DNA of 64,000 nt. Origin: Glossina fuscipes. Lineage: Eukaryota; Arthropoda; Insecta; Diptera; Glossinidae. The notes below the pieces were generated by a model. That model had not been told where the DNA came from. It saw only the letters and a program-made list of their open reading frames with translations, and did no database searches. The stretch is from the NCBI RefSeq assembly GCF_014805625.2, contig NW_023998415.1, forward strand, positions 8,136,226 through 8,200,225, given 5' to 3'. The first letter of the stretch is position 1. The number at the start of each line of letters is the position of its first letter. Positions 15,401-27,390 of the stretch are shown here, piece by piece. Both the position numbers and the translations under genes were made by a program.

Positions 15401-18400
15401 CCTGGATTAATGAAATGCTTGCCAAGATTACTGCTCCCGATTTAGCTAATTCTGTGGCGGGTGCCGAATCGTTATTGGCCAGTATAAAAGAACATCACGC
15501 TGAAATCCATGCTCGCGATGAAACGTTTGTTAAATTCATGGCCAACGGAGAAAAGTTGATTAAAGATAAGCACTTTTTAGCGCACGAAATTGATGATAAG
15601 ATACAAGTTTTACAACAACGATATGAGTTATTGCAACAGACTTTACAACAACGCAAAGAAATTTACGAGCTTAATTTGGATACGCAAGTATTTTTGAAAG
15701 ACGCTGATATACTGGAGACATGGATAGCGAGTCGGGAGCCCATGCTTAAGGATACTAAACTGGGTGAATCTATACCTCAAGTAGAAGATATGTTACGACG
15801 CCATTCAGACTTTGAGAAAACCTTGGAAGCTCAAGAAGACAAATTTCAAGCTATCAAACGGATAACACTATTAGAACAGCGTTTCCGCAAACAAGTGGAA
15901 AGTGAGAAATTAGCCAAACTTAAGGAAAAAGAACGTCAAGATAGAGAACGTCTAGAAATGCTCAAGCAAAAGGAACTGCAAAGGCTCAATGATGAACGTC
16001 GCCGAATAGAGAAACAAATGGAGCATCGAAATCATGCAGCCAAAGAAGATAAATCGGCCATTTTTTCAGCTCCAAAAGTTATGGTTACCTCAGGAAGCGG
16101 CAACAATACTCCGCAAGCTACTATTGGCGGTGGAATACCGATTAGAATGCCATTTGAGGATGATCAATACGGATTACAGAAAAGCAGCTCAAGCAATATA
16201 TTCGGCGATCGTTTGCGGCGTAGCTCTGACAACAATGTCAAAAGAGCCGAAAGCATGAAAGTTCAACCGAAGCCCCCTAAACGGACGCCTTCATTCACGA
16301 CACGCAGACGTGCTCAGTCGTTCCGTAAAAATCAAAAAGGGGAAGCTTTCGATTTGCCACCAGTAGAAATTCAAGGAGTATTGGAGAGAAAACATGGCCT
16401 CCAGTCGGGTGGTAAAAAAGCTCCTGTGCGGTCGTGGAAGCAATTCCATACGGTGCTATGTGGTCAACTATTGTGTTTTTTCAAGGATGAAAATGATTTT
16501 TTGCAACAAAAGACCGCAACAGCCCCCGTTAATATTTTGGGCGCCAAATGTGAACGAGCTGAAGATTATACCAAGAAAAAATATGTTTTTAGACTTAAGT
16601 TACCTGATGGCTCTGAATTTTTGTTTGAAGCTCCGTCCCTAGAACTTATGAACGACTGGGTTCGAAAAATATCCTTCCACGCTAGCCTACCACCGAATCT
16701 ACAATTACTAAGCTATGATGAATCTATAAAAGTAAGTTGCATAAGAAAAATCACCAATTTACGAAAGCTAAAATAAAAATATCCTTACAGCAACAGTCGA
16801 GTAGCTTTCCTGATATAAAAGTAGCCAGTGGTCAAACTGCGGAAAGTCCGGTTAGTTCGCGAACGTCTTCACCCGACTCACAAAGACGTGTTGCTTCACG
16901 TACCAACTCTACAAACAGCATAGTATCAAATAATTCAGCTACACCCCAAATGAATTTTCTGCAAAAACAAATGCAACAACAAAGCCAACAACAGGTAGGA
17001 GATAGAAAACTGGATAAAAGTATCAGTGAAGTGATGATAACACATTATTTTAGACACCTCCATCTCCAACAAGCTCGTATGGTTTCGAACACAAACCACC
17101 TATACCACCGCGTGTTGCCACAATACCAATACCCCATCGCCAAAGTAAAGACAATATAGTCGTACTACGAAACCCTCTAAACCCCCACACAGGTAAATGC
17201 GCCATTATAGAAAGTTAGCCAGACATTGTCGTGTAAAGTTTTTAGTATTTTACGCAAACTCATGTACATATTTAATTTGAAATTTTTGTTTTATGTCGTA
17301 TAATTTTCACCGTAGAATTTAATTCGGACACCCTAATAGGCGGCAATATGTGCCGCTTATCGAATGGTTCGAACGATGACATAAGTATTAAACGTCACGC
17401 CGAATCGAGACAATCAGGTAAGTGACATTCATTTCGTAAGAGAATTTGTGAATTTGTAAACCGTCCTTTGGATTAGCTTTTCAATAAACCCATTTGTAAT
17501 AATAATATCATTGTATGTATTTTGTCCCTTTCTCTTCCTCTCCTCCACAATATCGTCATAAACAAAAATTTTACCATTTTTTACATGTTCATAATGAAAC
17601 CATAAAACTCTCCTACGAACATAGAAAACCCTCCACCCTTACCAACGACCATGCCGCCCATGGGTAACCATGGCAATGGTGGCAATAAAAAGAAAGGTAT
17701 ATCCGGTGGCCAGCAAATGCATCAACACCAAGTGCAAGTACAGCAGCGTATTAATGCTTTCAATGCCGCTGCGGCGGCAGCAGGCCAGCAGCAACAATCC
17801 GAGCATCAATGTAATCATTTAAGACTACAACAGCAACAACAGCAACAACAGCAATACAATCTGTCAGTTGCTCCGCGTGGCAGCTTAGGTCGTTCTGATG
17901 TTGTAACAAAGTTTATTGAAATGGAAGCGACCAATGTTAACAATCTTCTTATGCAGCCTCCAACAGCAGCTACAGCCAAACGCTCCTTAAACAGCAGCAA
18001 TTCAATTAATTCCAATTCCAGCGGCAATAATTATACAAATAATCTGATGGGCAGCAGTAAAAATAACAATAATAACGGTAAAAGTCACCAAAAAATTAGC
18101 AAAAATTCATCTTGTCATACGAAAAGCTCAATATCATCAAAGTCAAACAATACAGCAACATCAACGACAGCTCAGCATAGTCGTACTGTATGGCATTTTA
18201 CTGCAACATCATCAACAACATCGAATACCATTGAAAATAATTCCATAAATAATCCCAGTTACATGAGTTTCACCAATAACAATAATAACGACGGTATTGG
18301 TTATTTTCTCTCATTTTTCTGTTTTTTACTAACCGTTTCCATAAGTCATTGTTAAGCTGCTTTGTGTTTTACTAAGTTAATTATGTTACTTCAAATTTTC

Positions 18401-21265
18401 ATATATTCTTTTTTAATTTACATTACTAACAACAAACTCCTTTATGCATTCTCTTTTCTATCGCATGCTCAACTATAATAACTAAAACAAAAAATTTAAG
18501 GACCTTCACTGGTCAATTACAAATTGAGACGATCCTATATACGCACTAGTCTCCAAAGTAATTAATTAATTTACGATATTTTTAACTATTTCTAGTAGTA
18601 TTAACAGAATATAATGCCGACAGTCTAGCAATTAATAATGAAATTTTTTATTTAAAAAAATAAAATTATTTGTCAGCTTAATATGAAAAAATAACGACCA
18701 CTACTAGTCACTTGCAATGCGTCGATTTCTTCAAGTGATTCTTTAGCTATACTGGTAAATGCCTCATCAAACAGCAGGGGGGAGGATCTAGTCAAGTTGG
18801 AGGCTAGTGCTTTCATTTTCTAAGCTATTACGGTTTGATGAAAATATATATATATATATATATGCGTGTGTGTGTGCGCAATTTAAATTATTTTTAAAGT
18901 ATATTTTTTTATCAAAACTGATATTGATTGTTCAGCGCTAAGTGGTGTTTAATTGACTGTCATGATACAATACATTAACACTTACTGACCCCTGGGCTTT
19001 TCGCCTCATTTTTAAGCATTTCAAAAAAAAAAAACTCCTCTCTCATAGCAGTTATTGGCACAACCTCCAACATTTGTAAGCGTAAAGACATCTATGATGT
19101 CAAGACATTCAATAGACAGAGATTCGAAGTGTGAGATTAAAAGAGCAAAATAACACACATATAAACCAATTTGTAACATAACTTATTAAAAAAAATTTGC
19201 ATTGTTAATTCCTAGACTTGCTGTAATCATTTATAAAGTGATTTACAATTTTTTATAAACAAATTTTTTAACGTTGAAAAGAAAACATAAAAAATCTTTT
19301 TAAAAAATTTCTCAAATCTTGTGATAAGACCTCCGATATAAGATATAACCGCATATTTTAAAATATTTTCTATATGCTGTTAAAAATACAAATCGACTTT
19401 AACAAGATCTTCCTTATGAGCGCTAATATAAGAAACAATGCTCTCTTTTAACTCAGCCCCTGACCGATCATTTTCACACGCAACGGAATGCATGCATTAA
19501 AATAATTGGAAAATTTAGACAAGTCCGATATATTATACTTATCGAAATGCATCTCCCTCCTAATCACTATAAGGATGATAAAAGGGTTGATTTTTAATTT
19601 TTTATAATACAGATTAAACTTCCCGAACTGGAGAACAACAACTAAACCGCAAATCAATTAATAATTTTCTAATTTTAGGACAGACTGACAGATTATCTTC
19701 AGCATAAGCAAAATTTTACTTTCAATGTTTTTTTAATAATCACAGTCGGAAACCAGGCGGCAAGAGTTGACGAGGTTTCAACCAAATCTCTAGGTAGATG
19801 GCATGGATTTCGAATAATCTCTCTTCTCCTGCCTAATAGTCCATCCCTGTCTATGCAAAATATTTGGAGATTATTACAGCTTCACGTCTGGAAATCAAAC
19901 TCCTTTTTTCTCCTTGTTCCGTACATAGTAATTCTTGTAGGAAGTGCGACTGAAATACCTTTACAATTGCTGCAAATTTGGCTTACTTTCCATTGCCACA
20001 GAATAAAAACACATTTTATGCAGGGTATGTTTAAGTCAAATGCAATTCATGTACCATTTTCCATATACTTGGAAATGGAAAGAACTTGAATTTATACATA
20101 ATTTCCAGCTAACCAGTTTCACCGCTACATCTATTTGAAATGTGCATGGAAATAAAGTCCAAATATTTAAGGACAAGACGTAATCCTTCTTGAATTGCAA
20201 ATAGTTAGCAATTACTTTTTTTTTATTTCTCACAACAAATACCCGTTGACTAATGATAAATCAAATTTATACCTAGTGCGCCTAGCGGTCCTTCGATTCA
20301 CAATATTCGTGATTAGATAATAAACGTAAATCAAAGTTTATTTTATTTTTCTTTACGTACAGTTTTTTTTTCGATTTCACAAAATTAACAGAAGAAGACA
20401 TGTAATTTAAATACAAAAAATCGGAAGACAAATAAGCTGAAGACACTTCCAACCCTTTCGCAACACTTCGAAACATTTCTTAAAATCTTCCTTGATCCTT
20501 AACAAAACCATGTAGGAGAGATACAAATAAGTGCTAAAGAACTAACACTAGAGGGCATTGGAGTGTTATATTGCGTCGGACCCTAAACTAACCTAAACTG
20601 ATATTTAAGCGTGATCATTAAGTTTAAGTCTTCCATATGCCTTATCTTGTTGAAAGGCGTATAGAAGATAGTTTTATATCGAGCACTGTGATATTGTTGA
20701 CTGACACTGAGCAATTTTGAGGTTATCAATCGTGATCACATCACCCTCGTTCTCACTGTTGAAGCTTTCTATTACTGCATGTTTTCAAGGATGTCAAAAG
20801 TCTTTTCAAGTTACTTCAAATTTTTAAAAAAAAAAAAAGAACAAGATTTTAGAAATTATTTAAGATATTCTTTAATACTGTTTGTAGTTGTTTTTGTTAT
20901 GTGGGCAGAACGGTCTAAATGGCTATCTATCCTATGATGTTTTTTTTATTAAAATGTTAAATGACTCTTATATGCTTTTGCGTTTTTTCATTCAATTTTT
21001 AGGTTGGGGTACAAGTCGTTTTGAAACCGGTAGACCAGTTTCTTTACAGCCCGATTCTATTAATTTGTCACGTGTCTCTGCTGAAAGTTCCAGCGAAAGT
21101 GAGGCGCAATCGATATCGTCCGTGTCTGGAGTGAAAACCAGTAAAAATAAAGAAGAACGACGAAGTGGCGTATTTAGAATATTTGGCCGTAAGGGAGGCG
21201 ATAAAGACAGAGACAAAGATAAGGAAAAGGAAAAACGAAAGTCCAGTCAAACATTGCCACAATAA
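3407..21265 (+). CDS. kst: Beta-heavy spectrin (karst), 5'-partial, multi-exon
   Basis: Giant actin-crosslinking spectrin of the apical cortex, partner of alpha-spectrin. Exons by splice signal, phase and homology: 3407-3523, 3598-3860, 3981-4110, 5774-5961, 6056-9032, 9102-9241, 9303-16731, 16791-16994, 17054-17192, 17316-17417, optional 17625-17696 or 17625-18293, 21003-21265. All phases close. Domains in order: second half of CH1 ([24 protein letters not shown]), CH2 ([28 protein letters not shown]), then about 30 spectrin repeats of roughly 106 residues. An SH3 is inserted at about 7564-7725 (ALFPF-like [18 protein letters not shown]). A basic Ser-rich linker precedes a PH domain at about 16363-16690, followed by a proline-rich tail (KPPIPPR) and a Lys/Asp-rich end ([13 protein letters not shown]). 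The SH3 and the great length are what mark beta-heavy rather than conventional beta spectrin. About 4,000 residues are visible; the fly protein is about 4,100, so only the N-terminal part of CH1 is missing. Ten Ns interrupt one repeat at 10001-10010. AATAAA-type signals follow the stop. Confidence 0.95.
4111..5773 (+). other. kst: kst intron between CH2 exons
   Basis: A 1.66-kb intron between the exon ending IAN and the one starting [11 protein letters not shown]. It holds no recognisable gene. Most is AT-rich, but about 5060-5460 is clearly less so and reads like remnant inserted sequence. I could not match that part to a transposon family. Confidence 0.6.
10001..10010. other. Assembly gap (10 N) inside kst coding exon
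   Basis: Ten Ns sit in the long 9303-16731 exon, between LLRDPMIKR and [13 protein letters not shown]. Neighbouring repeats carry about 27 more residues here: the end of the linker helix, the 'LxxFxxDxxExxxWIxE' start of the next repeat, and so on. The true missing length is therefore probably about 70-90 bases rather than 10. The frame happens to be open across the Ns, which hides the loss. Confidence 0.8.
17625..18293 (+). CDS. kst: Alternative kst exon: short (72 nt) or long Gln/Asn-rich (669 nt) form
   Basis: The exon begins after an AG at 17624 in the phase left by the previous exon (CAA TCA G). It can end at 17696 before GTATAT, or at 18293 before GTATTGG. Both donors leave phase 1 and both join in frame to the last exon at 21003 (G|GT TGG GGT). 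Skipping it altogether also keeps frame. The short form adds a [12 protein letters not shown] stretch. The long form adds about 220 residues in all: a His/Gln run, nine glutamines near 17827-17852, and Asn/Ser-rich low complexity. If the long form is not spliced at 18293, it runs to a stop at 18353-18355. This is a modular, disordered C-terminal extension; which forms are made cannot be told from sequence. Confidence 0.55.
18294..21002 (+). other. kst: Last kst intron
   Basis: A 2.7-kb AT-rich intron, or 3.3-3.6 kb with the other exon choices. It contains an AT/GT microsatellite at about 18845-18880 (TA dinucleotides then GTGTGTG) and long A/T runs. No other gene was recognised. The acceptor is a T-rich tract plus TAG at 21000-21002. 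Confidence 0.6.
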
Positions 21266-21984
21266 AATTAATATACAAAACTGAACATGAAAATAAAATA
21301 AAAGTCGCTCTCATCTGTTACGAAATCTGCCTCTTGTGTATGGTGTCGATTATTTTGTTTTTGTCGTCCCGTAAAACGAATTACTTCATAATATTGTGCT
21401 TACTTCTTATGCTTCTGAAGGCGCATTGTGTGTACTCTCAACGCTTTTATATACGTTTTTTACAAGCAAAAATAAAACAAAAACATATTTTTTTTCTTTA
21501 TAATTATTCTTATCGTTAAACATTTGTTTTTATAAAATTTCTTTTTTGAATAATTACTTAAATATTTATTTTTATTACATTTTTAGCATTTATGACCTTA
21601 ACACAAAAAAAGCTTCATTTCGTTACAAAAAAAAAAAAAAAAAAATTATAAAAACAAAAATAAAAATATTACTCTAAATTAAAAACAATTTTAACAAGTT
21701 TTTAGGCAATACTTTCAATTTAAATTTAAAAAAAGTTTCATTTTCTCATAAAGCAAATCTTAGTGAGAACGAGGAAAGTTTTTAATTATATACCTTCTTC
21801 AATATCCTTTGAATTATTTTTTCGTGTAGTTCTTTTGGCACATAAACTTGCTTACACTAGTTAGACGCATCGGTGTCTAGCAGTTTTTTTTTTTACTAGC
21901 AAACAACAATTTCTTTGGTATCTTTAAGAAAATGAAATGCTTAGTTTTTAATTATGTTAAATGTTTATTATGATTTTTATGTTT

Positions 21985-22038
<54 letters not shown>

Positions 22039-24073
22039 TCATATTTAAAAAAAATAATAAAAAGTAAATAAATCAAATCTGCGTTACGTCGTACATTTAG
22101 ACAGACTTCGTTTCAAACTGCTTTCAATGTGGGTAGAACAAGTCTCGTGCTATGGAGCGAACTTGTCGATTAAGCGATAATTAATAGGCGGCATATTAGG
22201 TGTTCAAATAAGTTTTCTTATCAATTTTTGTAACAGATGACGTTGCTTTATCTGTGGGCATGATTATGAATTCTCCTTATACATAACACATTAAACAACA
22301 CACTTCGTCCGCTGGAATGCATACAACATAGTTTTAATGAACTTTCAATAAATCGAATCCTATGCAGAAGGGGGCTTAAAGCGGCAACCGTTACTTCTCG
22401 TATTCTATGCGAACGAAAGCACTGCTAAATTGTGTCGTAGATAATGAAATATCTCAAATTGCAAAAAACCACGATGCAGTCGGATAACCATGACGACACC
22501 ATTCGGGAGAGCTAAGGTGATTGATCACATTACATTATGTAAGATGTAGGTGAGATGATCACATTATAGGATGCAATAGTAATCAAAGGAAATCATCGCC
22601 AGAGAATATTAGCAATAACTAGCGCAATAGCCCAAAACTTATTGTGTCCTCATCCTTCAGCATATTGACATGGATGGCATATAGCAAAAGGCGACCAGAA
22701 AAAGTTGGCAGCACTGGAATATGTTTCCCTTCACGATGCTTCATTAAACATTACCTCTTTCGATAAACATTGCTTTCCATCGATGAGTTATTCTTTGTTT
22801 ATACAGCGGCCCCATTCTTCTAGCGATGCTTGCGATGTTGAACAACCTGAAAAGATCACAAGTATTTTCGGCGGGAAAATTCATCATTTTTCAGAAAGAT
22901 GGTAAAAATAGTGGTAAAAATATCTATCTTTTACCATTCTCTTAAAATCAGCGATTAATTCTTTTTGCGCTTTCGAAAAAGCGCACGTATTTATTTGAAC
23001 GCCCTATATACACTCGTAAAATCCATTGCTACTTATAAAAATCCACTGTACGTTCTAATTGACCTTTTTTTTAATTAGATTTTATCATTTGAATTAAGAT
23101 AAAAATTTTATAAATTTTCAATTTTTAAAATATTTAATTATTTTTATTTGTTCGTCGTATTTAACTAAGATTGAGATTAACACTTAATTATGAACAGCAA
23201 GATGAAGATATAAGATATATCTGTTTTCGGCTATTTATTATATTTCTGGTTTTTATGTCGAAAACGGAACAGTTGTAAGTCTCATCATCTTCTTACGTAA
23301 TTGTTACATAAGAATTTTACTAATAATAGGCGCATTGTATATAATACGTAACAGAGAAAAACAGAGAGAGTGGGAGAGAGAGTGAGAGAGAAGAAAAAAA
23401 TAAAAGAACAATTTTGATATTATTTAGAATTTTCAAATCAATCCGAATGCATATAGGGAACAATTAAGACGATTTTCAAACTTTATCATACAAAGATGAC
23501 AACAACATTCCGTGTGCTAAACAAAGTTATGAAAACTAAGCCCCACGCATTTATGCTATTCATACTGATCGCATATAGATATCACTCGTGTGAACGGTGA
23601 TGCATATTTCTATGCACTACGAGCATTTCATAATCTTGACTGTATTGCGCAGATGAATACGAAAAAATTCACAAGAAATAAATATTGTTTATATTTGAAA
23701 CCTTTATAAATTCTACGCTCACACAATTCTATTCAGCACGTGCCTCTTTGAGAAAGAGGAAAAAACATCTTAACGGCCTTCCTGACATACAAACAGGTAC
23801 TAATTGGTCCATTTCATTCATCTCATATTAACCGAAAGACATATTTATTGGAATTCGAAAAATATTTCATTGCAAATTTTTAAATAATCTATTTAAAATA
23901 TATGTAAAGGTGCTATTAAAGAAGAGATGAGTGTATTGGGCTTACTATGAAACGTTGTAAAAAATAGGAAAAACTAATTGTCAACTATATTAAGAATCGA
24001 GGAAAAAATAATCACACATTGTTTTTGAGTAAAAGTGAAATCAAAATACCTTTTAGTTCTGCTAATTATTTTG
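21266..24073. other. Intergenic region between kst and TCAIM-like gene
   Basis: The region lies between convergent genes. It begins with the kst 3' untranslated region (AATAAA-like hexamers near 21291-21303). It has a pure (TA)n microsatellite at about 21988-22033, A-runs, and a GA-rich patch near 23355-23395. A 66-codon open frame at 22705-22905 has less AT bias than its surroundings but no family that I know. Nothing else is supported. Confidence 0.6.
21988..22033. repeat. (TA)n microsatellite
   Basis: An uninterrupted run of about 23 TA units, about 0.7 kb beyond the kst stop codon. It is seen directly in the sequence. Confidence 0.95.
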
Positions 24074-25597
24074 CTATCGAGTATTGAAATCCCATGGTAT
24101 GCAAACAACACCGTCGGTCAATACCGAATAATAATTACTTATATTTAAATTAAGTCCCTCGAATTGTGCACTTTTGTATCTTAATAACGCGGTCAGAGTT
24201 TTTATCATTTTATCTGGTGTTATAAGATCCTCTTTGGTTAAATTTTTTAATTTCAGTTGTTCTATACATTGTTGCGTTAGTTCACGTTCTATGTGCTTTT
24301 CGTATGCATACTTTTTCATTAACTCTTCGGCTGTGTCTAGGTTGTTAGTAATAAAATCGACTAGCATGAAACCGGGGCAAGCAGCTGGTACAATTAATTG
24401 TCCCGTCGGACTGACCATAAGTGGTCCTGCCTCTGATTCTACCACAATTTCATAACCACTCAAAGATGCCGGCCAACTTTTGGGAAATTTGTTACGACCT
24501 AAGTAATCGCCTATTGTGGTTGTAACTTTGATAAGGTGACTAGCATACTCTCTGGCTTGCTGCTTGGGCATAAATTTACGGCGTCCAATTTTTATTTTCC
24601 TCAACACTTGTGACAATGTATTTTCATATACAGGTATTTGTTTCACGAAAGCATCATGTATAGGAATGTTTTTAATAAATTCGATCCAATTATTTAGTAC
24701 GTCACCCGTGTAGAGCATTACATGACCCTCAAGACTGATGCCAGTAAATGGAGCAAACACCACAATACGGCCGCGCAAGTTTTTCATGTGCTTTGCATGC
24801 ATTTTTTCGAGGCGTTCAAGTGTTTTTAAGCAACCACGGAAATGTTCGAAATTCCAGCCGCAATCAAAGCGAGCATCTTTCAAACCGAAACGTTCAATAA
24901 GCTCTAGTCTAAGCTTTTCCACTTCTTCTATTAGTGGTATTAAATCTTCGGCACGTCCTTTTGCCAGCATTGCATTCTCCCCTATCCATTTCTCGAGTGT
25001 TGTTTCTTTTTCGACTTTAGCCTAGAAAGTAATGTGTTTCCACAATTGCCGAGATAACAGGAATTTTTCTTTATTTACCTCACGAAAGTGTACTTCAAAG
25101 TCCATAAACGCTGGACCATAATTATAATCTCTACCAGGTTTAAATTCAGTTGTCGTTGCTGAGAATCCAGCAGAGTCTTTTATTCTTTTTACATAATCTG
25201 TAGGAAGACTGCATAGCTCTAATAATTTTTGTACAATCACTTTCGGATCTCTTAAACGATTGTCCAATGTTATTGTTATCAATTTAAAGGTATCACGATT
25301 CTCAGCATTCTCCACGCGTATGTAAAACTTTAACGTTTTTGCCTCTCGTAAAGCGTTATATTTTCCTTCATATAATATTTCTATGTGAGCATTGAGCTGT
25401 TTCAATGAATCCTCATTAACGGTACGTTGTTTAGGATGTTGACCGAACAGGTCTGGGTGAACAGCAAAATAAAACGGTCTTAGGGCTGAGGCCAATTCAG
25501 TACTAATACACCTCAGGCAGCCGTAGTTATAAATAGGATGCCACATTTGTATCAAGATATGAGATCTGAGACCAACCACGAACCTATTCCATAGCAT
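24074..25597 (-). CDS. TCAIM-like mitochondrial protein (two exons)
   Basis: Homologue of human TCAIM (T-cell activation inhibitor, mitochondrial). Exons on the minus strand: 25597-25079 and 25021-24074, with a 57-nt intron (GTAAAT...TTTCTAG), joining in phase 0. The product is 488 residues against about 496 for the human protein. Near the N terminus is ALRPFYFAVHPDLFGQHP, essentially the vertebrate sequence; it includes an HPD tripeptide like that of J-domains. The C terminus is NYYSVLTDGVVCIPWDFN, matching the vertebrate end. The first about 35 residues (MLWNRFVVGLRSHILI...) are Arg-containing without acids, as expected for a mitochondrial targeting peptide. Function in flies is unknown to me; the vertebrate member is mitochondrial and affects T-cell activation. 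The start at 25597 is the first ATG in the open frame, though an upstream exon cannot be excluded. Confidence 0.88.
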
Positions 25598-27390
25598 CCT
25601 AGAGAATTGCAGATTACATAACTCTTCCTCTCTTTATTTTTTAATTCGTTTTAACAATTTATTGCCACTTACTTTCCGTTACAAAAATGCTCTGCCAGAA
25701 AAAAGTTCAAATATTTTTTCTAACAATAACATAACAAAACGAGAACCTTTAATCACGTAAATCAATTTTGATATTAAGAACAATTTCGTTATGTTTAAAA
25801 CTATCTCAAAACAATAACAAAACAAGACAGTCAGCTGTTTACTAATGTGATACTAACAGAGAATTGAGAGTAATGGGCGCTGATTCTGTACCTAGCTCTC
25901 ATATGAACGGCGTATCTTAAAAGCCATTTGCATGTGAGTCATTCGAAATTTATTTCGAAAAAAATAATGGGAAAATAAACGGCGAATTTGACGTTTGTTT
26001 GTTTACAAGAGTGCAATTACTAACAAGATCATGTAACTTTCCATTTTAATATATGTTGTTTTACTTTTATTTTTTATAATACATTTATATATAAATTTAC
26101 CTATAAAGGATGTATAAGGTTTTAAAATGACTTGAAAATCAATCCTTGTTTGCTATTATATAAATAAAAGCTAACTTTTTAATTTTTACTGAAAATCATA
26201 AAGCTGATGTATGTACGTAACATGAGCAAAGGAACCATTCCGCCTGATGCGTATATTTTCGTGAACGTTTCGTTCAGTAAAATAGATTAGGCTTGTTGGT
26301 GATAAGACCAATATATTCACTAGAACGATGAGTTTTTATTATTTGTTGATCCTTCGCGTTTTCTCAATGTTAGTGATAGTATATGATGATATATGGAAAG
26401 ATTGATGACTCACAAATAATTGCAAACTTTGGCGATTTGGATAGTTGAAATTAAACGTAAAAAAAAAAATTGAACTTATTTACGTCTCTTTCACATTTTT
26501 AAAATATTTTTCTTTGGCTCACCTGTTTGCAAGAACATAAACAATTTTGTTTAGAATTTATTTTATTTTCAATTTGCAGCTGGTTTTTCTTATAGACAGT
26601 CAATACTAACGCAAAGCGTAAGGTATTTTGCCTACACTTGATTTGACAGCTTTGAGAGAGCGTTTTTCGCAACTCTTATATATAAAGTAAAAATGGTTAA
26701 AACTCGAATGTGAAGCCTTGTTAACTCCATAGGTAATCAGCATCCTACTGTTTTTCATCAAGCATATCGTTCGATTGCCAACTACATACGTTCCAAATCT
26801 ATAGAACATACATACGTTTGGTTTTTTTTTAAATATGTCGTTACATCATGATATGTGCTGTTAAGCCTTGTTCAACCATTTTCTTTGGCATTGACAGAGA
26901 TTGATTCGTCCTAATTTTGTCATGCACTACACGTTAAATAACGGATCAAACATATATAGTTTACGATATGTCTAAATCAACGAACGGATGACAGAATGGT
27001 CGTAACCTGTTTTTCTTGCTAAGCTGTTAGAGGACAACCCCTTAATATTTAATTTTTTAAAATACTCGCCATGTATTCAATAGATTATTGCGTTTTTTCA
27101 AATGCAAAAGAACTATTTTTTCCTCTCAGGACCGCATAGCAATCAGAATAAGGTCGCCATAATTCTAAAAAGCTTGAGTTCAAAATCCAAATTATCTAAT
27201 CATAATTGATTTCATAAAAATTTGTCATTGCTTAACGACATATAGCGGAAAATTAAAACATCGTTAGGATGTTACCTCTCGGCAACCCTTAGCTATGCTC
27301 TTCATACTTCATATATATATACAACTGTCAGAAAAGTATATGAATAGTCGCAATATTTTTATCTCTTATTTTTTCTAAAAAACAAAACTA
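25598..27390. other. Divergent intergenic region
   Basis: About 1.8 kb between two head-to-head genes (the TCAIM-like gene on minus, the SAC3-like gene on plus), so both promoters should lie here. It is AT-rich. I see no further coding exon and no promoter element that I would defend. Confidence 0.55.

Noticed and set aside
17054..17159. kst ending at the stop near 17157
   Set aside because: This requires retaining the 59-nt intron; the spliced frame gives a proline-rich tail that joins later exons in phase.
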